The position numbers and the translations under genes were made by a program. Shown piece by piece: positions 1-12,450 of a stretch of 64,000 nucleotides of DNA (position 1 is its first letter; the number at the start of each line of letters is the position of its first letter). The notes under the pieces are model-generated. The model saw nothing but the letters and a program-made list of their open reading frames with translations. It ran no database searches and was not told where the DNA came from. This stretch comes from Melieria omissa (Eukaryota; Arthropoda; Insecta; Diptera; Ulidiidae), in assembly GCA_963971225.1 (NCBI GenBank), contig OZ020268.1:34187848-34251847 (forward strand). The letters are read 5' to 3'.

Positions 1-600
1 CCCCAAAAGGTGTGTGATGTGTCTGTTGGCCGCGGCAGTGCTGCCATCGGGGTCGATAACTTGTTGTTTACCGCATGCGGCTGTAACTTGAGAGTTGCCA
101 TTTTGAGCGCGCTGCGCAGAGTTGCCAACTTATGAGCTGGTTTGTTCCTAAGTAGGGTTTCTCATTCCACGAATTTGTGTAGGACCGGAGCGAACAACCA
201 ACTTATATAAACTATATAACTTTAGAGAAATCGTAGGGTGTTAATGTGGTAACAACAATTTAACAAAGTGAGGAATCTTTCTGATCTGAGGAAAAAGGTC
301 GAGATAAAAATTACTAAACATTTGCTGAGCAAACTTGTATACTCTTACAAATAGTATTTGCTTCCATTATGTTTCGCAAGTTTACAAATATTGTCGGAAA
401 AGTGCCGACTTATAATAAAATAATAAAAATATAATAATTATAATAATCGAATTTGCTACAAATATTGATTTAGGAGAAATATCAAAATTCAATCATATGA
501 GCTGAGTTTTCCATCAGCTGGAAATGCTGAAACTGTCAGTTGCTAGATGCTTGATTTTCACCTTCTAATATCATTAATGTTTGTCTTTTTCCCCCTGCAG
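1..600. other. Upstream/intronic sequence before the first visible Nup153 exon
   Basis: No exon could be supported here. The stretch ends in a pyrimidine-rich tract and a CAG acceptor at 598-600 that opens the first recognisable Nup153 exon in phase 0. The exon carrying the Nup153 start codon must lie in this stretch or to the left of the window; no ATG followed by a good phase-0 donor stood out. Positions 400-440 are a run of AT-rich low-complexity sequence. Confidence 0.5.
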
Positions 601-3600
601 TCTATCATCGGCAAAGTAAAGTCGCGGGTGTCCAGCATTATACCCAGCAGTTTGTCCAAGTGGTTTTCCCCATCTACCCGCAACAATGACTCGCTCAACG
701 GGAACCTCAGTATTGGCAGCGTTCGTCGACGTCGGCGCCTTGAGCTCGAGGAAGCCGATGATGACGGTGAGGATGATGACGCAGAACAAACACACGGCGA
801 GTACGTCGAACACTCATTGGGTGGCCGAGCGGAACAGGACACTGATGAGGAGAGCAATAACAGCGAAGAAGACTCGGCAGTGGTTGCGACCAGTCCGGTC
901 AGAAGCGTGCATCGCCATGTGAAGCCGCCTAGTTTCGGACAGCAGCCGCCCACTAAGCGATCACGTATAAGTTTCGATGTAAGTGCAAAACGCCATCTCC
1001 AAGTCTCTCTGAGAAACTAATTGCATTTTTTTCATTAGGTTACCGATATGCACGACAGTCCTTTGATGCAGCATCAACCGCTCATCTCGTCAACGCCAGC
1101 TGTGGTCAGCAACATGCGCGGCAGTGCCAACAATGTTTATTCGCCCTCGGGACAACAAAGCCAAACACGTAGCGCCACCACCAATCGTTATGCGCATCTC
1201 AATTTGTATGGGCAGAGGGGCGTGCGAGAGGCGCCGTATGTTTTTCTGTCAACTGGGGGAAATGCGACTCAGCAAGAGGCAAGACGCGATGTTGGCGATA
1301 CTACAGACCTGATGGCATCTCCAGGTCTTCGCTCGGAAAGCGGCGCAATGCGGAATGAAACTAATGAAAACGTTATGGGAATAAGGTAATCTCAAAAGAT
1401 GTATAAGACGAAGTAATATTGTTTGCGATTCGATTTGGTTCTGTGTTGATTTTAAATTTAATAGATTACTAGCCAAAGTTTTTGTTGTAATTGTTTGATT
1501 TTCTTAACCCACAGCAATCGCCGTGCTCTAAATCTTCCTTCAACGTCACATGCCGCAGTAGAGCGGTACAGTGCCGGTGGCACCTCCAGTCTGAAGCGCC
1601 AATCGCTAGCGAGCGTCAAGTATGAAATGGTGAATTCGGCACAAGAAAACTATCATAGCAGTCCGTCTGCTGCTGTGCCTAGCCGCACTTCCACCACTAT
1701 ACTTGAAATAGAAGCAGGTGGTAGCGATGATGATGAAGTTTTGGCAGGTGAGATACCAACTAAAATCAATGGAAGGCCAGTGAATCACACAGGGAGCAAA
1801 CGGCAGAAGCTGATCAACGGAACTGGTGGTGAATTCTCAGATACGGCTGCTCCAACCAACATGGATGGTGATTCCGCGTCAGAAAGTAGCGAGGGTGGCG
1901 GCGTTAACACCCGCGCCGGCACAGAAATGCCGGGAAGCGCGACTACACAACGAAAACCAGGCCTTTTCAACACGTCGGCGACACATAGCCGCAACGGCAG
2001 TCGTACGTCTTCATTCGGTAATGGTATAAATTTCTACTCGCACCTGGAGGGCCGCAAATCGCTCTTCTCCGGCAATCAGCACGGTGCGGGTGTTGGCGGC
2101 AACACTTTGAACAACTCGACACTGTCGCTTACCTCACTCAATAGACGCCAATTCAATGCTTCCATCTACGGCAGCACTTCGGCACTGAGCGACAGTCGTT
2201 TGCTGAGCACCTTCTCGCCGTTCTACAAAGGAAAAACCACGTACGGTGGTGCGGCCGCCTACAACAAGTACACTGCGGCTGGCATCGCAGGTGGTCCAGG
2301 TGCCAATGCAGTGCGCATCACGCCTACGCTCATACGTCCCACATCGAGCTTATCCACATTGTCATCATCGAATAACTCGCTGGCCGCAACTGGTGGCGCC
2401 AGCACCAGCGCTGGCTTAGGCGGCGAAGGCTCGTCAGCCATCTCCAGCACCGCTAAGCGTATACTCGACCTAATTAACGATTTTGCCACACCGCTAAGTG
2501 ATGCTAAGAAGATGGCTAACAATTTGAAGACAAATCAACAGCAACATCAGCATCCCCAGTTGGCGCAGACAAAGGGTAAATCGCGCCTCAGTGATGCTGA
2601 TGTACATGCTGCACGTGCAGTTCGTTTACAGCAGGTGCGTACACCCTACATGCGGCCAGCAGTAATGCTGCAACCAAACAAGGGCGTGTTGCTGCCACCG
2701 GTGCGCGAGCTGCAGGTGCCGTCCATGTCACAATTGCTGCAAATGAAGAAAATGCAGAGCAGCACGGAACGTGCGCGACAAATCACCACTCAGAATAACA
2801 CTATGCGCATGGGTGCAGGCGCAGGTGTGGAGTATGCACTGCCGGTGGTGGTAGAGAGCAACGCTGACGGACAGCGGTCGCAGCTCCAACATCAACAGCA
2901 GAAACATACTAACAAAATCAAAAGCAAGTTGAGCACTTCGGCACGTATCAAGAGCTCAAAGGATGCTGCACAATTGGAGGACGACGAGCCGCCACCACCA
3001 GTCAATTTGCCGAACATCGCCTTCCCGCTGATGCATGCAGTACCCAAGTTCGACATTGCGTTGCCCTCAGTGCCGGTTTCGACAACTGTGACTAGCCCAG
3101 CTGCGAAGGATGTGCCTAAGGTTGGAAAGGCTGTGGACGATACCAAATCGCGCTCATTTGATAGTGGCGACAAAAGTGGTACAGTGGCTTTTGCATTTAA
3201 CATCAACAACAATAAGCCTGTTGGTGATATAATTAACAACAGTAAGCCTGTTGGTGACAAAATAACAGCAGCGGCTACAACGAAACGAACTGCTTCCACG
3301 GACAACGCAAATGCCAACGCCACAACAGGAAAAATGATTTTTAAATTTTCCGCACCACTGAAAGTGAAGGGTTCGAGCACACCTACTAAGTTTATAGCGC
3401 CCATGAGCAAAAACTACAAATTTAGCGCGCCGAAGACAATCGCAGTGCCCACGCCATTCACATCCAGTGCCACTCATAGCGCCGATGTTAAATCACCAAT
3501 GATGGTGCCCGTGCCGCCGCTGAAGAGTGGAAGTGTGCTAGATGCCCTGAAACCCTTTTCGTCAACAGCTGCGAAAACACCAACAACTATATCAAGTAGC

Positions 3601-6600
3601 GCGATCGCCCCTGGCGGTTCCTTCGGTGACCAGTTTAAAAAGAGCAGCGACCAGTGGGAGTGTGAGTCATGTTTGGTACGAAACACACAAGAGAACAGCA
3701 AGTGTGTTGCTTGCGAAACACCACGCAGTAGCACAAAGGTATCAGCGTTTGCTGCACCCTCCTTTGGCAATCAATTCAAGAAGGCAGACAGCGAGTGGGA
3801 GTGCGATGCGTGCATGGTTCGCAACAAGAAGGACATCAGCAAATGCATTGCTTGTGAAACGCCCAGAAAGGGTGCCACGAAAAGTGCAACCGCTGCTGTT
3901 CCACTGCTCCCACCCATTGGTAATTCGTTTGGCAATGCCTTTAAGCCGAAAGCCAACACTTGGGAATGCCCCACTTGCCTTATCAACAACAAGAACGAGT
4001 GCAGTGAATGCGTTGCGTGTTGTACCAAAAAACCAGGCACCGCTGGCAGCAGTGGTGTTAGTAGTGGTAATGCTGCACCAGCGCCAAGTACAACCTTTAA
4101 ATTCGGTTTCACACCTTCCACCACGTCCACTGGCGGGATTTCAACAGAGGCTACTGCCACCACTGCAGCTGATGTGGGCTTCAAGTCATTGGCCGCGGCG
4201 CAGAAGGCCGCAAAATGGGAGTGCGAAGCGTGCATGACGCGCAACGATGCTGCGCGTCAAAAGTGCATCTGCTGCGAACAGGCCAAACCGGGCTCACAAA
4301 CGGTTAGCGACGCGGTACCAAAGTTCGCCTTTGGTGCGACCGCGGCGTCCAAGTACACTTTCGGCTTCGGTACCCCTACTGCCGCGGTATCGACCAATGG
4401 CACTACAGCAACAACGGCAACTATCGCTACACAGCAGAAGACTGAGGAAAGTACGGTAAAGAGTGGCTTTGTATTTGGCAGTGCAGCAACAGGAACGGCA
4501 GCCCCTGTAGCTACTACCGGTGGTTTTACATTTGGCATAAAACCTACAACAACAACTACAACAACAATTACGAGTAAGACTAGCGAAGCGAGTAAAAGCG
4601 CAGGCGACGTAGGCGTAAAAACAACTGCGGCCACTGACAGCAATACGGGCATCAAGTTTGGTGCTGCTGTCGCTGCAAGCACAACATTTAGCTTTGGACT
4701 GCCAACGTCCAAAACTGTGGACAGCCCAACGTCGGCGACGAAGAGGACAACAACGACCACGAGTCCAGCTCCAGCAAGTGTCAAATTCAACTTGTCTAGT
4801 GCGGAAAAGCCGGACACAACCGACGGCCTAGCATCTGCCAAGCCATCAGCAGATGTGTTTGGTAGCGGTGTCAGCACAACCTCCGGCACCGGCAATTCAA
4901 GCAACAAGGCTGTTGGCGGTTTCACATTCGGAACGCCAGCCAAATCCACAGATCCCAGCAAAGTGGATGGCGCACTGCCTGGATTTGCTTTCAAGTCGCC
5001 CACAGTGGCAGCCGCGACTTCAAGTAACGCTGCTATTGGCGCTTTTGGCACGCCCTCTGTCACCACGACCACCGCTGCCGTCAAACCCATGTTCAGTTTT
5101 GGCAGTACCACACCGGCAACATCAACAGCAACAACGGCTGCCCTCGCTACTAGTAATACCACTACAGCGCACAGCACAACCGCCCCGATCGCCGCAGGCG
5201 GGTTCAATTTTGGCGGTTCTACGCCAGCAAAGTCCTTATTTGGTAGTGATAATGTTGCGAGCGCCGCGGTCGAGGTCACAGCCGCTGCTGCCACAACTAC
5301 ACCATCGACAGCTGTATCTCAAGCCACATTCGGCACCAACAAAGTCTTTGGCAGCTTTGGCGCTTCCGGCAGTGCAGGTTTTGGTAATGCGGCATCGACT
5401 GTCAAAGCCCCTACCTCCACTACCACCACTACTACCTCAGCGACGTTTGGCACTTTTGGCGCCGCTGCTACCACAGCTAATGTTGCTACTACGAACGTAT
5501 TTGGCCAGAGCGAGTCGAAACCGATTGCGTCAGCGACTCCCATTTTTGGTAGCACCAGCGGTACAGCGGCTGCTCCAGTTACCAGTAGTAGCAGCGCCAT
5601 TACCACACCTTTCGTTTTCGGTTCGGCCAGTTCAATGGCAAATAATAGCAGTGGTGGTGGCGCCAGTAGCAACACCAACAACAATGCCGGTGGTACTGCG
5701 AATTCCTGGCCCAAGAACAGTTTCATCTTTGGCGCCTCGGCAGCATCCGGGTCGAATGCCAGCACAACTGCTGCTGCCAGCAGTGAAGCACCAAAATCCG
5801 TATTTGGCAGTTTTGGTGCGGCGCAATCAGTGCCAGCATCTGCTGCACCATCAATTTTCGGTAATATGACTTCGACCGGCACAAATACACAGTCAACGGC
5901 GCCGCCTACGTTCGGTAGTGCCGCTTCCGGTGGCGCAACCAACATATTTGGTTCCGTCGGTTCCACAACAGTCGCTTCGCCTGCAAGCGGTGCGTCAAAT
6001 GTCTTTGGCAACAACAGTGCGCCCCCGGCAGCTTTTGGCTCGACCACATTTGGCAGCAATAGTTCCGGTGTCAGTTCTGCGACGGGTTTTGGCGCTGCCG
6101 CAGCCGGGCAAAGTGCCGGATTTGGTGGATTCGGTACTGCAGCATTGGGATCGACCTCAACAAACGACGGTGCATCTGCAGCGAAAAAATCTGAACCAGC
6201 ATTCAATTTTGGTGCCAATTCAACAAATAGCACCAACGTAAGTGAACTTAACAAACTGTTGTAGACAGTTTTCCTTATGCAACTTCCTTTCGATGTTTCC
6301 AGCAGCAGGGAAGTTTTAACTTTGGTTCCAATGCCGGTGCCGCCAAACCGGCGTTCAACTTTGGTGTAGGAAGTACGCCGGCGTTTAACTTTACTGGTGG
6401 TGTTGAGGTAAGCGTCGTAGTTATTTCGGGTGACCGTATTTGATTAAGTAAGAAATGAAAAGATTTTGAATTTGCCGTGCAACACGGTATATGTATCAAC
6501 ATATTTTCTTGTAATTTAGTTATTTTTATTTTATTGATGCAAAATTGAAAGTGATTGAGTTGTGCCTGGCTGCCTAAAGTTGCATAGTAGTAAATGTTCG

Positions 6601-9600
6601 AATGCGAATTTTAATTGATTGGTTTATTAGCGATTCGCTCAAGTAACGCATTGACTTGCCCGAGTTGATTTGCTAGTCCATTCAAAGTAATTTAATTATG
6701 TATTGAAATTTTAGAGGTTTAAAATTTACAACATCGCCAACGATCTCCAACACATTTCAATTTTCTTGTAGTTTTATTTAGTATAGTTATTTTTATTATT
6801 TATTTAATACCTTTCTTATTATTTTCATTATTCAAATTTGTCGTTTTTACTTTAACAACAACAATATTTCTAAACAAAAATCCTATATGAATCGATTGAT
6901 CGAACGTGACTTTTAACGGTTGCGTTCATTCATGTACATATTCACTGCTCCGCCATAACTACAAACTACCAATCCCAACTACATACATACATACAAACAT
7001 ACATATATGCCACTACCTACTGCTTGTGTGTGAATGATTAATTGTATGTTTTGTTATTGCGAATATTGTGTTTTAATGGGCAACTTATCTCTGTGACGCA
7101 GACACAAGCGGTGAAGCCCTTTCAATTCGGATCAACACCACTAGCACCGGTTTTCAATTTTAGCGGTGGTGCTGTTGAGGTAATGTAAAATGCACAGTTT
7201 CTCGTTTAGCATCATAAGAAAGCTTTGTTTTACTCTAAACATTGGCTAAACAACACAACACTATTCCGTTTACTTTGCAACGCTCACAACACTCCTCCCA
7301 TCAGTCGAAGTTCCGTGCCTAATCCATAGCGCTAACATTGCCGTCATAATCCCAGCCATGCAAATGAGCTGCAGATATCATTTGCGACGAATGTGATAGC
7401 ATGTGTATTCGTCATTTCATTTTATTTGCATTCAGCCATGCAGCTGGCTGCAGGTTTGGTGATGTTTATGGCTGTGCGATTGAATGATTAGTAAAAGAAC
7501 TATCTGCTATATATTGCTTAATGAATTTTGTTTTGCTGAATAATGCTTACCGTCCTTTCATTATTTCGCATTTACATAGATACTCACTGTGGCAGAAACT
7601 AAGGTTGTGAGATGGTGAAGAGATTGCTAAAAATCACTTCATCATGACGCTCAGCGTGTCTGTGAGTGCAGAGTAAAGAGGCTGTAAAGTTTGTCATTTA
7701 AAAGTGTGGGTTCGATTCCTGATTGATTAGACGAATTATAACAGAGTGACAAGAATTGCAATTAGTCAATCGCACAGTCCAGTGGGTTTACACACATGCC
7801 GAGGTACTAACCAAAATTCATTGAGTGTGGCTGCAGCATGTTTCATCCCCAGTCACACTGGCAATGCGGATTCAATGTTTTACCATTTATCATGTTGAAT
7901 TGGCTCAACGCGTTAGTGCCCGGCAACTTTTGCGAACAAAATAACAACTGATCAGTTGCACAGACGATTTAGTTTGCATCGATCTAGAGCTGCTTTACAG
8001 TTTCCTTTATTTTATTATATTTTTGGTTCATATACACATTTTGCTGCGAATGAGGAAAACATTTACATTAACAAATTAACACAAGAAATTAACAAAAAAC
8101 TAAGTCATCAATTACATAACGTGTACAATTATTATTTTTTAGAATTATCTGCTTATTGTCTGTCTACTTTTTGTTTGAATTCAAATATTTATTAACGCTT
8201 TACTTACTCATTAGCTTAATTACTTGGTTGATTTTGTAAAATAAAAACAAAAACAAATTAGTCTAATATGGTCTATGGTCTAATCTAATCTTGGTTATTA
8301 ATACTTTGGGACACTTTGGTTGCCTAAAAGCTTAGTCGTACATATGTACATATCTACAAACATAGGTTTGCGGTTTCGTTGGTTTTCTTGATTTCGGTGA
8401 TTTTGGTTTCTGTTGTGTCATTGAGCTCATTCATCTCATACATTAAACGCATCTCATCATCATACATTGCAGTCATCAGTTATATAGTTTCACTTGTATA
8501 ATTTGCTCATATTTTATGTCGTTGAACTGTTTTCCAAAGTCCTTTAAAAATTGTTTATTGAATTCCGAAAGAATTTGATATTGAAATTGAAACGTATAAA
8601 TTTGATCTGAATCTTTTGCAGGCCACGCCGAATGCACCTTTCCAATTTAATGCGGGCGCCGCGCCTGCTTCTAATAATATATTTGCGTAAGTACATGTTG
8701 CGATCCCTAAAAAGAACACCAAAAGAAAAAAAATTCGATTTTTTTATACAAATTAAAAGTACAAAAAAAAATTGGCGAAAACAAAAACATAGCTACTCCT
8801 CACAGAGAAAGATAGCGTAGCTTCGGCAAAGCGAAACGTCCCCAGCCATGTTACTAACCATAATTTTAACTAATAATTTTGTGAAACGTTTTGTTCGTCT
8901 GCTCGTTCAACTGATTGGCAAATGTAGGCATGACAAATTCAGTTAAACCTTATAGTCCATTTGCTCATTGCTTTTTTTTAACCATTTTGCAATATGTGTG
9001 ACGTGTGTGTGTATTCGTTATTTTTGTGGTAAGTTGTAAATGTGTACACATTCCTGTTATCACTTGAAGCACTCGAATTCATTCGCATTTGCATCAATCA
9101 TTTGCATTTGAGACAAACAAAAAATCATAGTAACTTTATCTATGGATTCGTTGATTTATTTCTGTGACAGTTAATTTAGATAAAATAGTTTTAAAGTTAA
9201 AGTGTCAGCTACCGATGTTTAACGGCTGTTACAAGTATTTCTTTTCGTACTCTCTTCACAATACTAATGAAAAAATATATACGGTGCCTCACAAAAGTAT
9301 TCAGAATTTTAATTTTTCTGAAAGATAATCAAAATGTCTATCTTTAATCTAAATTATTATGTATAAAAAGTATTCATATCTTCTGATTGGTGTATTACCT
9401 TTCATTGTTGCACAAAGTTTTGAATCGTTTTTGGATACAATGGCTTTAAATTTGATTTTAAACAGAAATACAACATAATTCACATCACAAAAGTATTCGT
9501 AATTGTCCAATCATGGTATCCTTTGCGAAAATCCAGTCATGTTGTCAAACTTAATTCGCCATTATTATGATTTACATTCGTTTGAGCAGTAGAGTTTGAC

Positions 9601-11306
9601 AAGTGTGTTTGGTTTTTGTTTGCATTTAACATTTTATGGACCAAATGGGTAGATAATCTAAAATAAATTATCTATAACCTACGAGATAAAGGAAAAACTC
9701 TCAAAGAGATTGCGAAATCTACAAAGAGAAGTATATCTACCCATCACAGCATCCTGCAAAGAAATTCACTTAAGCTGGGTCAAAGATGTGGCAGACTTCA
9801 AAAACTAAAGCCCCACGATAAAGTTAGCATTAGGCAAATCAAGGCACAACCACGAAATTCTGCTTCAGAAATCAATAGAAGTCTTGCTGAATACAATGGA
9901 GTCCACGTCAGTGATGAAAGTGCGCGCAGAACTCTGCGAGCTGCTGGTTACCACATACGAACCCCACGTGTCAAACCCCTTACCGGTGCGAAGAACCAGA
10001 AGAAGCATTTAGAGTTTGCGGAGAAGTACAAAAACCATGGAATTGAGTTTTGGTCCAAAGTAATATTTAGCGATGAAACCAAATTTAACATTTTTGGACC
10101 TGATTGCGGAAATAAAGTATGACAAAAAAATGTGGAAATGGAAATAATTCCGAATACTTTTGTGAGGCACTGTATTTCAAATGAAGAATTCATTCGTTGA
10201 AATCAATATTTTCCTAAATAATTATATGGACTGGTGTTGTGCAGTGGTCGAAATTTGACCCTTTACGCGTCCGAGTGGCATTCTAAGAATGTTTTATATT
10301 AATTTTTCATGAGACATGTGTTTTGTTGTCATTTTCGCTGGATAGATGACCACACGGATCTTGTTGTTTTTTGTAAGCTGTTGTTGGCATTTTATCATCG
10401 TTTACCTGCTCTTATGTATATATCTGAACCATATGAAGAAACCTTTGTAATTATGCACATCTATGAGAGGTTTTTCTCTAAAAGTTGTAAAAATTTTCAG
10501 GAATAGAGGCCCAAAAAATTTTTAGCAGATTAAATTTATCTCAGCAAAATATTTCAAATATTTAATTAGAAATGTCATCCATCACAGACCACCCATATAA
10601 TTCCGTTTAACATATCCTATGAAGCTCTCGATAATGAAAAAACTGCCGAAAATGCTTATTTAGTCCGACCGAAATAATTGCCTGATTAATTTTGACTCAT
10701 AACTTCGATGACGTTACGTTTTTTGTTTGTGTTATATATCTGTGGTCATATGGAAGAGTAGCTTAAGTCGACATAAGAGATTTGTGTTTGATTCGATTTG
10801 AAAAATCCGGTTCTTTAACAATATTATATGTGTTACTTCTTAGCTAAAGTCTTTTGAAAAAAACCATGCATTGGTCAGAACAATTTATGTGTATATGGTT
10901 TTCAAACTTCAATTTTCGACTTAAGCTATTCTTCCATATGGCCAGAGATATATATGTAATAGTTGATACTATATGATTATAGCGCTCATAAAACGTCTGT
11001 ACATTTGCTACAATTTCGCATTGACTCCATTGCAAAAGTGCACATCCTTATAAAAGTTTATTGCTCACTGTTGTCTTTGTGTTTGTACGTCTTTGCAACA
11101 GTCACTAGCCTAGGAAATGACTTAAACTTGTAACGTAGACTCAGTTGACCATAAACAAAATTAACTAAAATATTTTATTTAGTTTTGTTGTTTTAAATGT
11201 CTATTTGATTTTCTCCTACAGACCGGCACCGACTCCGGGCGCACAGTCTGCGCAGCAGGCCAGACGGAAAATTCGTCAACCAACACGACGTCTAACACCA
11301 CGGTAG
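601..11306 (+). CDS. Nup153: Nucleoporin Nup153, 5'-partial, 7 visible coding exons
   Basis: Nup153 is a nuclear-basket FG nucleoporin that anchors the basket and binds transport receptors and Ran. Exons read as 601-978, 1039-1385, 1515-6237, 6303-6407, 7102-7179, 8622-8686 and 11222-11306; phases agree at every junction (0,2,0,0,0,2), giving about 1926 visible residues. The N-terminal part holds a basic/amphipathic stretch (KVKSRVSSIIPSSLSKWF) of the kind that targets Nup153 to the pore membrane side. Mid-protein are four RanBP2-type zinc fingers, followed by a long Ser/Thr/Ala-rich FG/FxFG region that continues through the small exons. The short basic C-terminus (RKIRQPTRR) before TAG at 11304-11306 resembles the basic tail of animal Nup153. 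The acceptor of the 6303 exon could instead be the next CAG, which would remove one Gln. Length fits fly Nup153. The initiator exon is missing from view. Confidence 0.93.
3652..4290 (+). other. Nup153: Four RanBP2-type zinc fingers of Nup153
   Basis: Four repeats of the pattern W-x-C-x2-C-x10-C-x2-C are encoded in the large exon, beginning near 3652 (QWECESC), 3796 (EWECDAC), 3958 (TWECPTC) and 4213 (KWECEAC). In Nup153 these fingers bind Ran. Each is separated by a linker rich in Ala, Thr and Lys that itself carries FG motifs. The four-finger count matches animal Nup153 and separates this protein from other FG nucleoporins, which lack this domain. Confidence 0.93.
4320..6237 (+). other. Nup153: FG/FxFG repeat region of Nup153
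   Basis: Dozens of F-G, F-x-F-G and V-F-G-S-F-G motifs are spaced 10-25 residues apart by Thr/Ser/Ala linkers. This disordered region contacts importins and exportins. The GC-rich, codon-repetitive DNA produces long false open frames on the minus strand and in other plus frames, which were not annotated. Confidence 0.92.
7180..8621 (+). other. Nup153 intron, no further gene
   Basis: Intron between the 26-codon FG exon and the 65-nt exon. It is AT-rich with simple-sequence stretches. A GTTCGATTCC motif near 7709 looks like a tRNA B box, but no A box or cloverleaf accompanies it. No other structure recognised. Confidence 0.6.
9282..10172 (+). mobile_element. Tc1-like element, internally deleted, in the last Nup153 intron
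   Basis: The termini GTGCCTCACAAAAGTATTC at the left and their reverse complement at the right lie inside TA dinucleotides (9280-9281 and 10173-10174). The AAAAGTATTC motif recurs near 9367 and 9488, an IR/DR-type arrangement. A plus-strand coding remnant from about 9690 to 10122 shows a Tc1 helix-turn-helix region and then VIFSDETKFNIFG, which contains the first catalytic Asp of the DDE triad. It stops at TGA (10120-10122) just before the right terminus, so the second and third catalytic residues are deleted. The copy is therefore non-autonomous. It lies in the sense orientation within the intron. Confidence 0.88.
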
Positions 11307-12178
11307 AGAAGTCCACGGCCGCAGACGCCGACCGGGGCGTGGACCAACAACAGACGGGACAACAATGGTTAAGACGGAAGAACAACCAAGACGACAATAA
11401 CGGCAAAATTAACGCGCAGGACGACAGCAGCAGAGTACGTGATGACAATGGGAACAGCAGTGGCGGCCATAGCCGCTACCGTGGAGAGCAACAGACAACG
11501 ACGACGACGACGAGTGCAATAGTTGCCAGCACCAGCAAGCATCGGGCGATTGACAGCGATGCAATGGTAACGAAAAAGAAGTCAACATCAAGGATTGCGA
11601 GTAAATATAAACTGATACGTTCGCCAGCAAAGACTAGCAGTAGCATCAGCGCGCCCGAAAAGCAGTTGGCTGCAACAGTAAAAACCGGTGGTAGTGAAAT
11701 GGGCCGAAGGGCGCCATTTGCAGCGACGCGCGTAAAGCTCAACACACGCTTGCCGCGGAGAGTCAGCAGCAGAACCGCTACCAATGCGAAGGTCCTGCTG
11801 AACGCCAGCGCCGCTGCAGGCAAGAGTGGCCAGCTGTACCAGTCGCAATTCTATCGCAAAATTAACAATCCAGCTGACAGTATCAATCCGGGCAACGGCC
11901 GTAACGTCACCGCAGTGTCGACGACCAGTCGTTTTGCTGCTGCACCACTAATGAGTCGTTACCGTTTGGTGCGTCCTAAATGCGAGGCTAATGCAAGAAA
12001 CACAATAGAGGTTGCAACGGCCTCTGGTATCAGCGCCAATTCCACTGATACGCTCGCCCGCCACTGCATGCAGACAGTGACGGCGGTTACTACAGGTAAT
12101 TCTCGCTCGGCGATCACTACCACCACTAAGAACATCAAAATTTCGGCGCCAAATGTTTCTGATAACGGGCGGCAATAA
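11222..12178 (+). CDS. Open frame of 319 codons overlapping the last Nup153 exon, unrecognised protein
   Basis: The last Nup153 exon is also open in a second frame (+2 relative to Nup153), from the acceptor at 11222 to TAA at 12176-12178. The first ATG in that frame is at 11339, giving 279 aa, and lies 33 nt after the Nup153 stop. The product is Ser/Thr/Arg-rich and contains two similar short motifs, SKYKLIR and SRYRLVR, about 120 residues apart. That suggests constrained protein rather than chance. It could be an alternative C-terminus reached by a different donor (phase 0 is needed), a separately translated downstream ORF, or merely 3' UTR. I do not recognise the family. A real protein is less certain than the openness of the frame. 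Confidence 0.4.
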   Translation, partial: TGTDSGRTVCAAGQTENSSTNTTSNTTVEKSTAADADRGVDQQQTGQQWLRRKNNQDDNNGKINAQDDSSRVRDDNGNSSGGHSRYRGEQQTTTTTTSAIVASTSKHRAIDSDAMVTKKKSTSRIASKYKLIRSPAKTSSSISAPEKQLAATVKTGGSEMGRRAPFAATRVKLNTRLPRRVSSRTATNAKVLLNASAAAGKSGQLYQSQFYRKINNPADSINPGNGRNVTAVSTTSRFAAAPLMSRYRLVRPKCEANARNTIEVATASGISANSTDTLARHCMQTVTAVTTGNSRSAITTTTKNIKISAPNVSDNGRQ

Positions 12179-12444
12179 GGCAACGCATCAATCGATGCTT
12201 CGAATTAGGAATTCGTCTGGACGGATTGCAGTAGCATTTCATTGCGAACAAAGAAAGTTAATTGCATTACAGTTGAGCGCTCTACAGATACACAATACCA
12301 CAGAATGGACACCACATTGAATAGAAGGAAAACAAGACCAATAACATTACTACTACTGCACGAAAGCACAGAACAGGATCATGCGCCTCATTATGGTTCG
12401 TACGAAATGGAAACGGGCCAAGAGTAAAAGCCGCAAGCCGTTCT

Positions 12445-12450
12445 AATAAA
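12445..12450 (+). terminator. Possible poly(A) signal for Nup153
   Basis: AATAAA lies about 1.1 kb after the Nup153 stop and 270 nt after the overlapping frame ends. Further AATAAA copies occur near 13406, 13500 and 13687, so the actual 3' end cannot be fixed from sequence. Confidence 0.35.

Noticed and set aside
4257..5294. 345-aa hydrophobic minus-strand frame over the Nup153 FG region, and similar frames at 5319-6254 (-) and 4853-5869 (+)
   Set aside because: Mirror frames of codon-repetitive Ala/Thr/Ser/Gly DNA. No splice support and the plus frame is clearly Nup153.
7700..7730. GGTTCGATTCC, resembling a tRNA B box
   Set aside because: Flanking bases do not form T-arm or acceptor stems and no A box is found.
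11476..11848. Minus-strand frames with hydrophobic stretches opposite the 3' Nup153 ORF
   Set aside because: Antisense shadows of a Ser/Thr/Arg-rich plus frame, with no independent signals.
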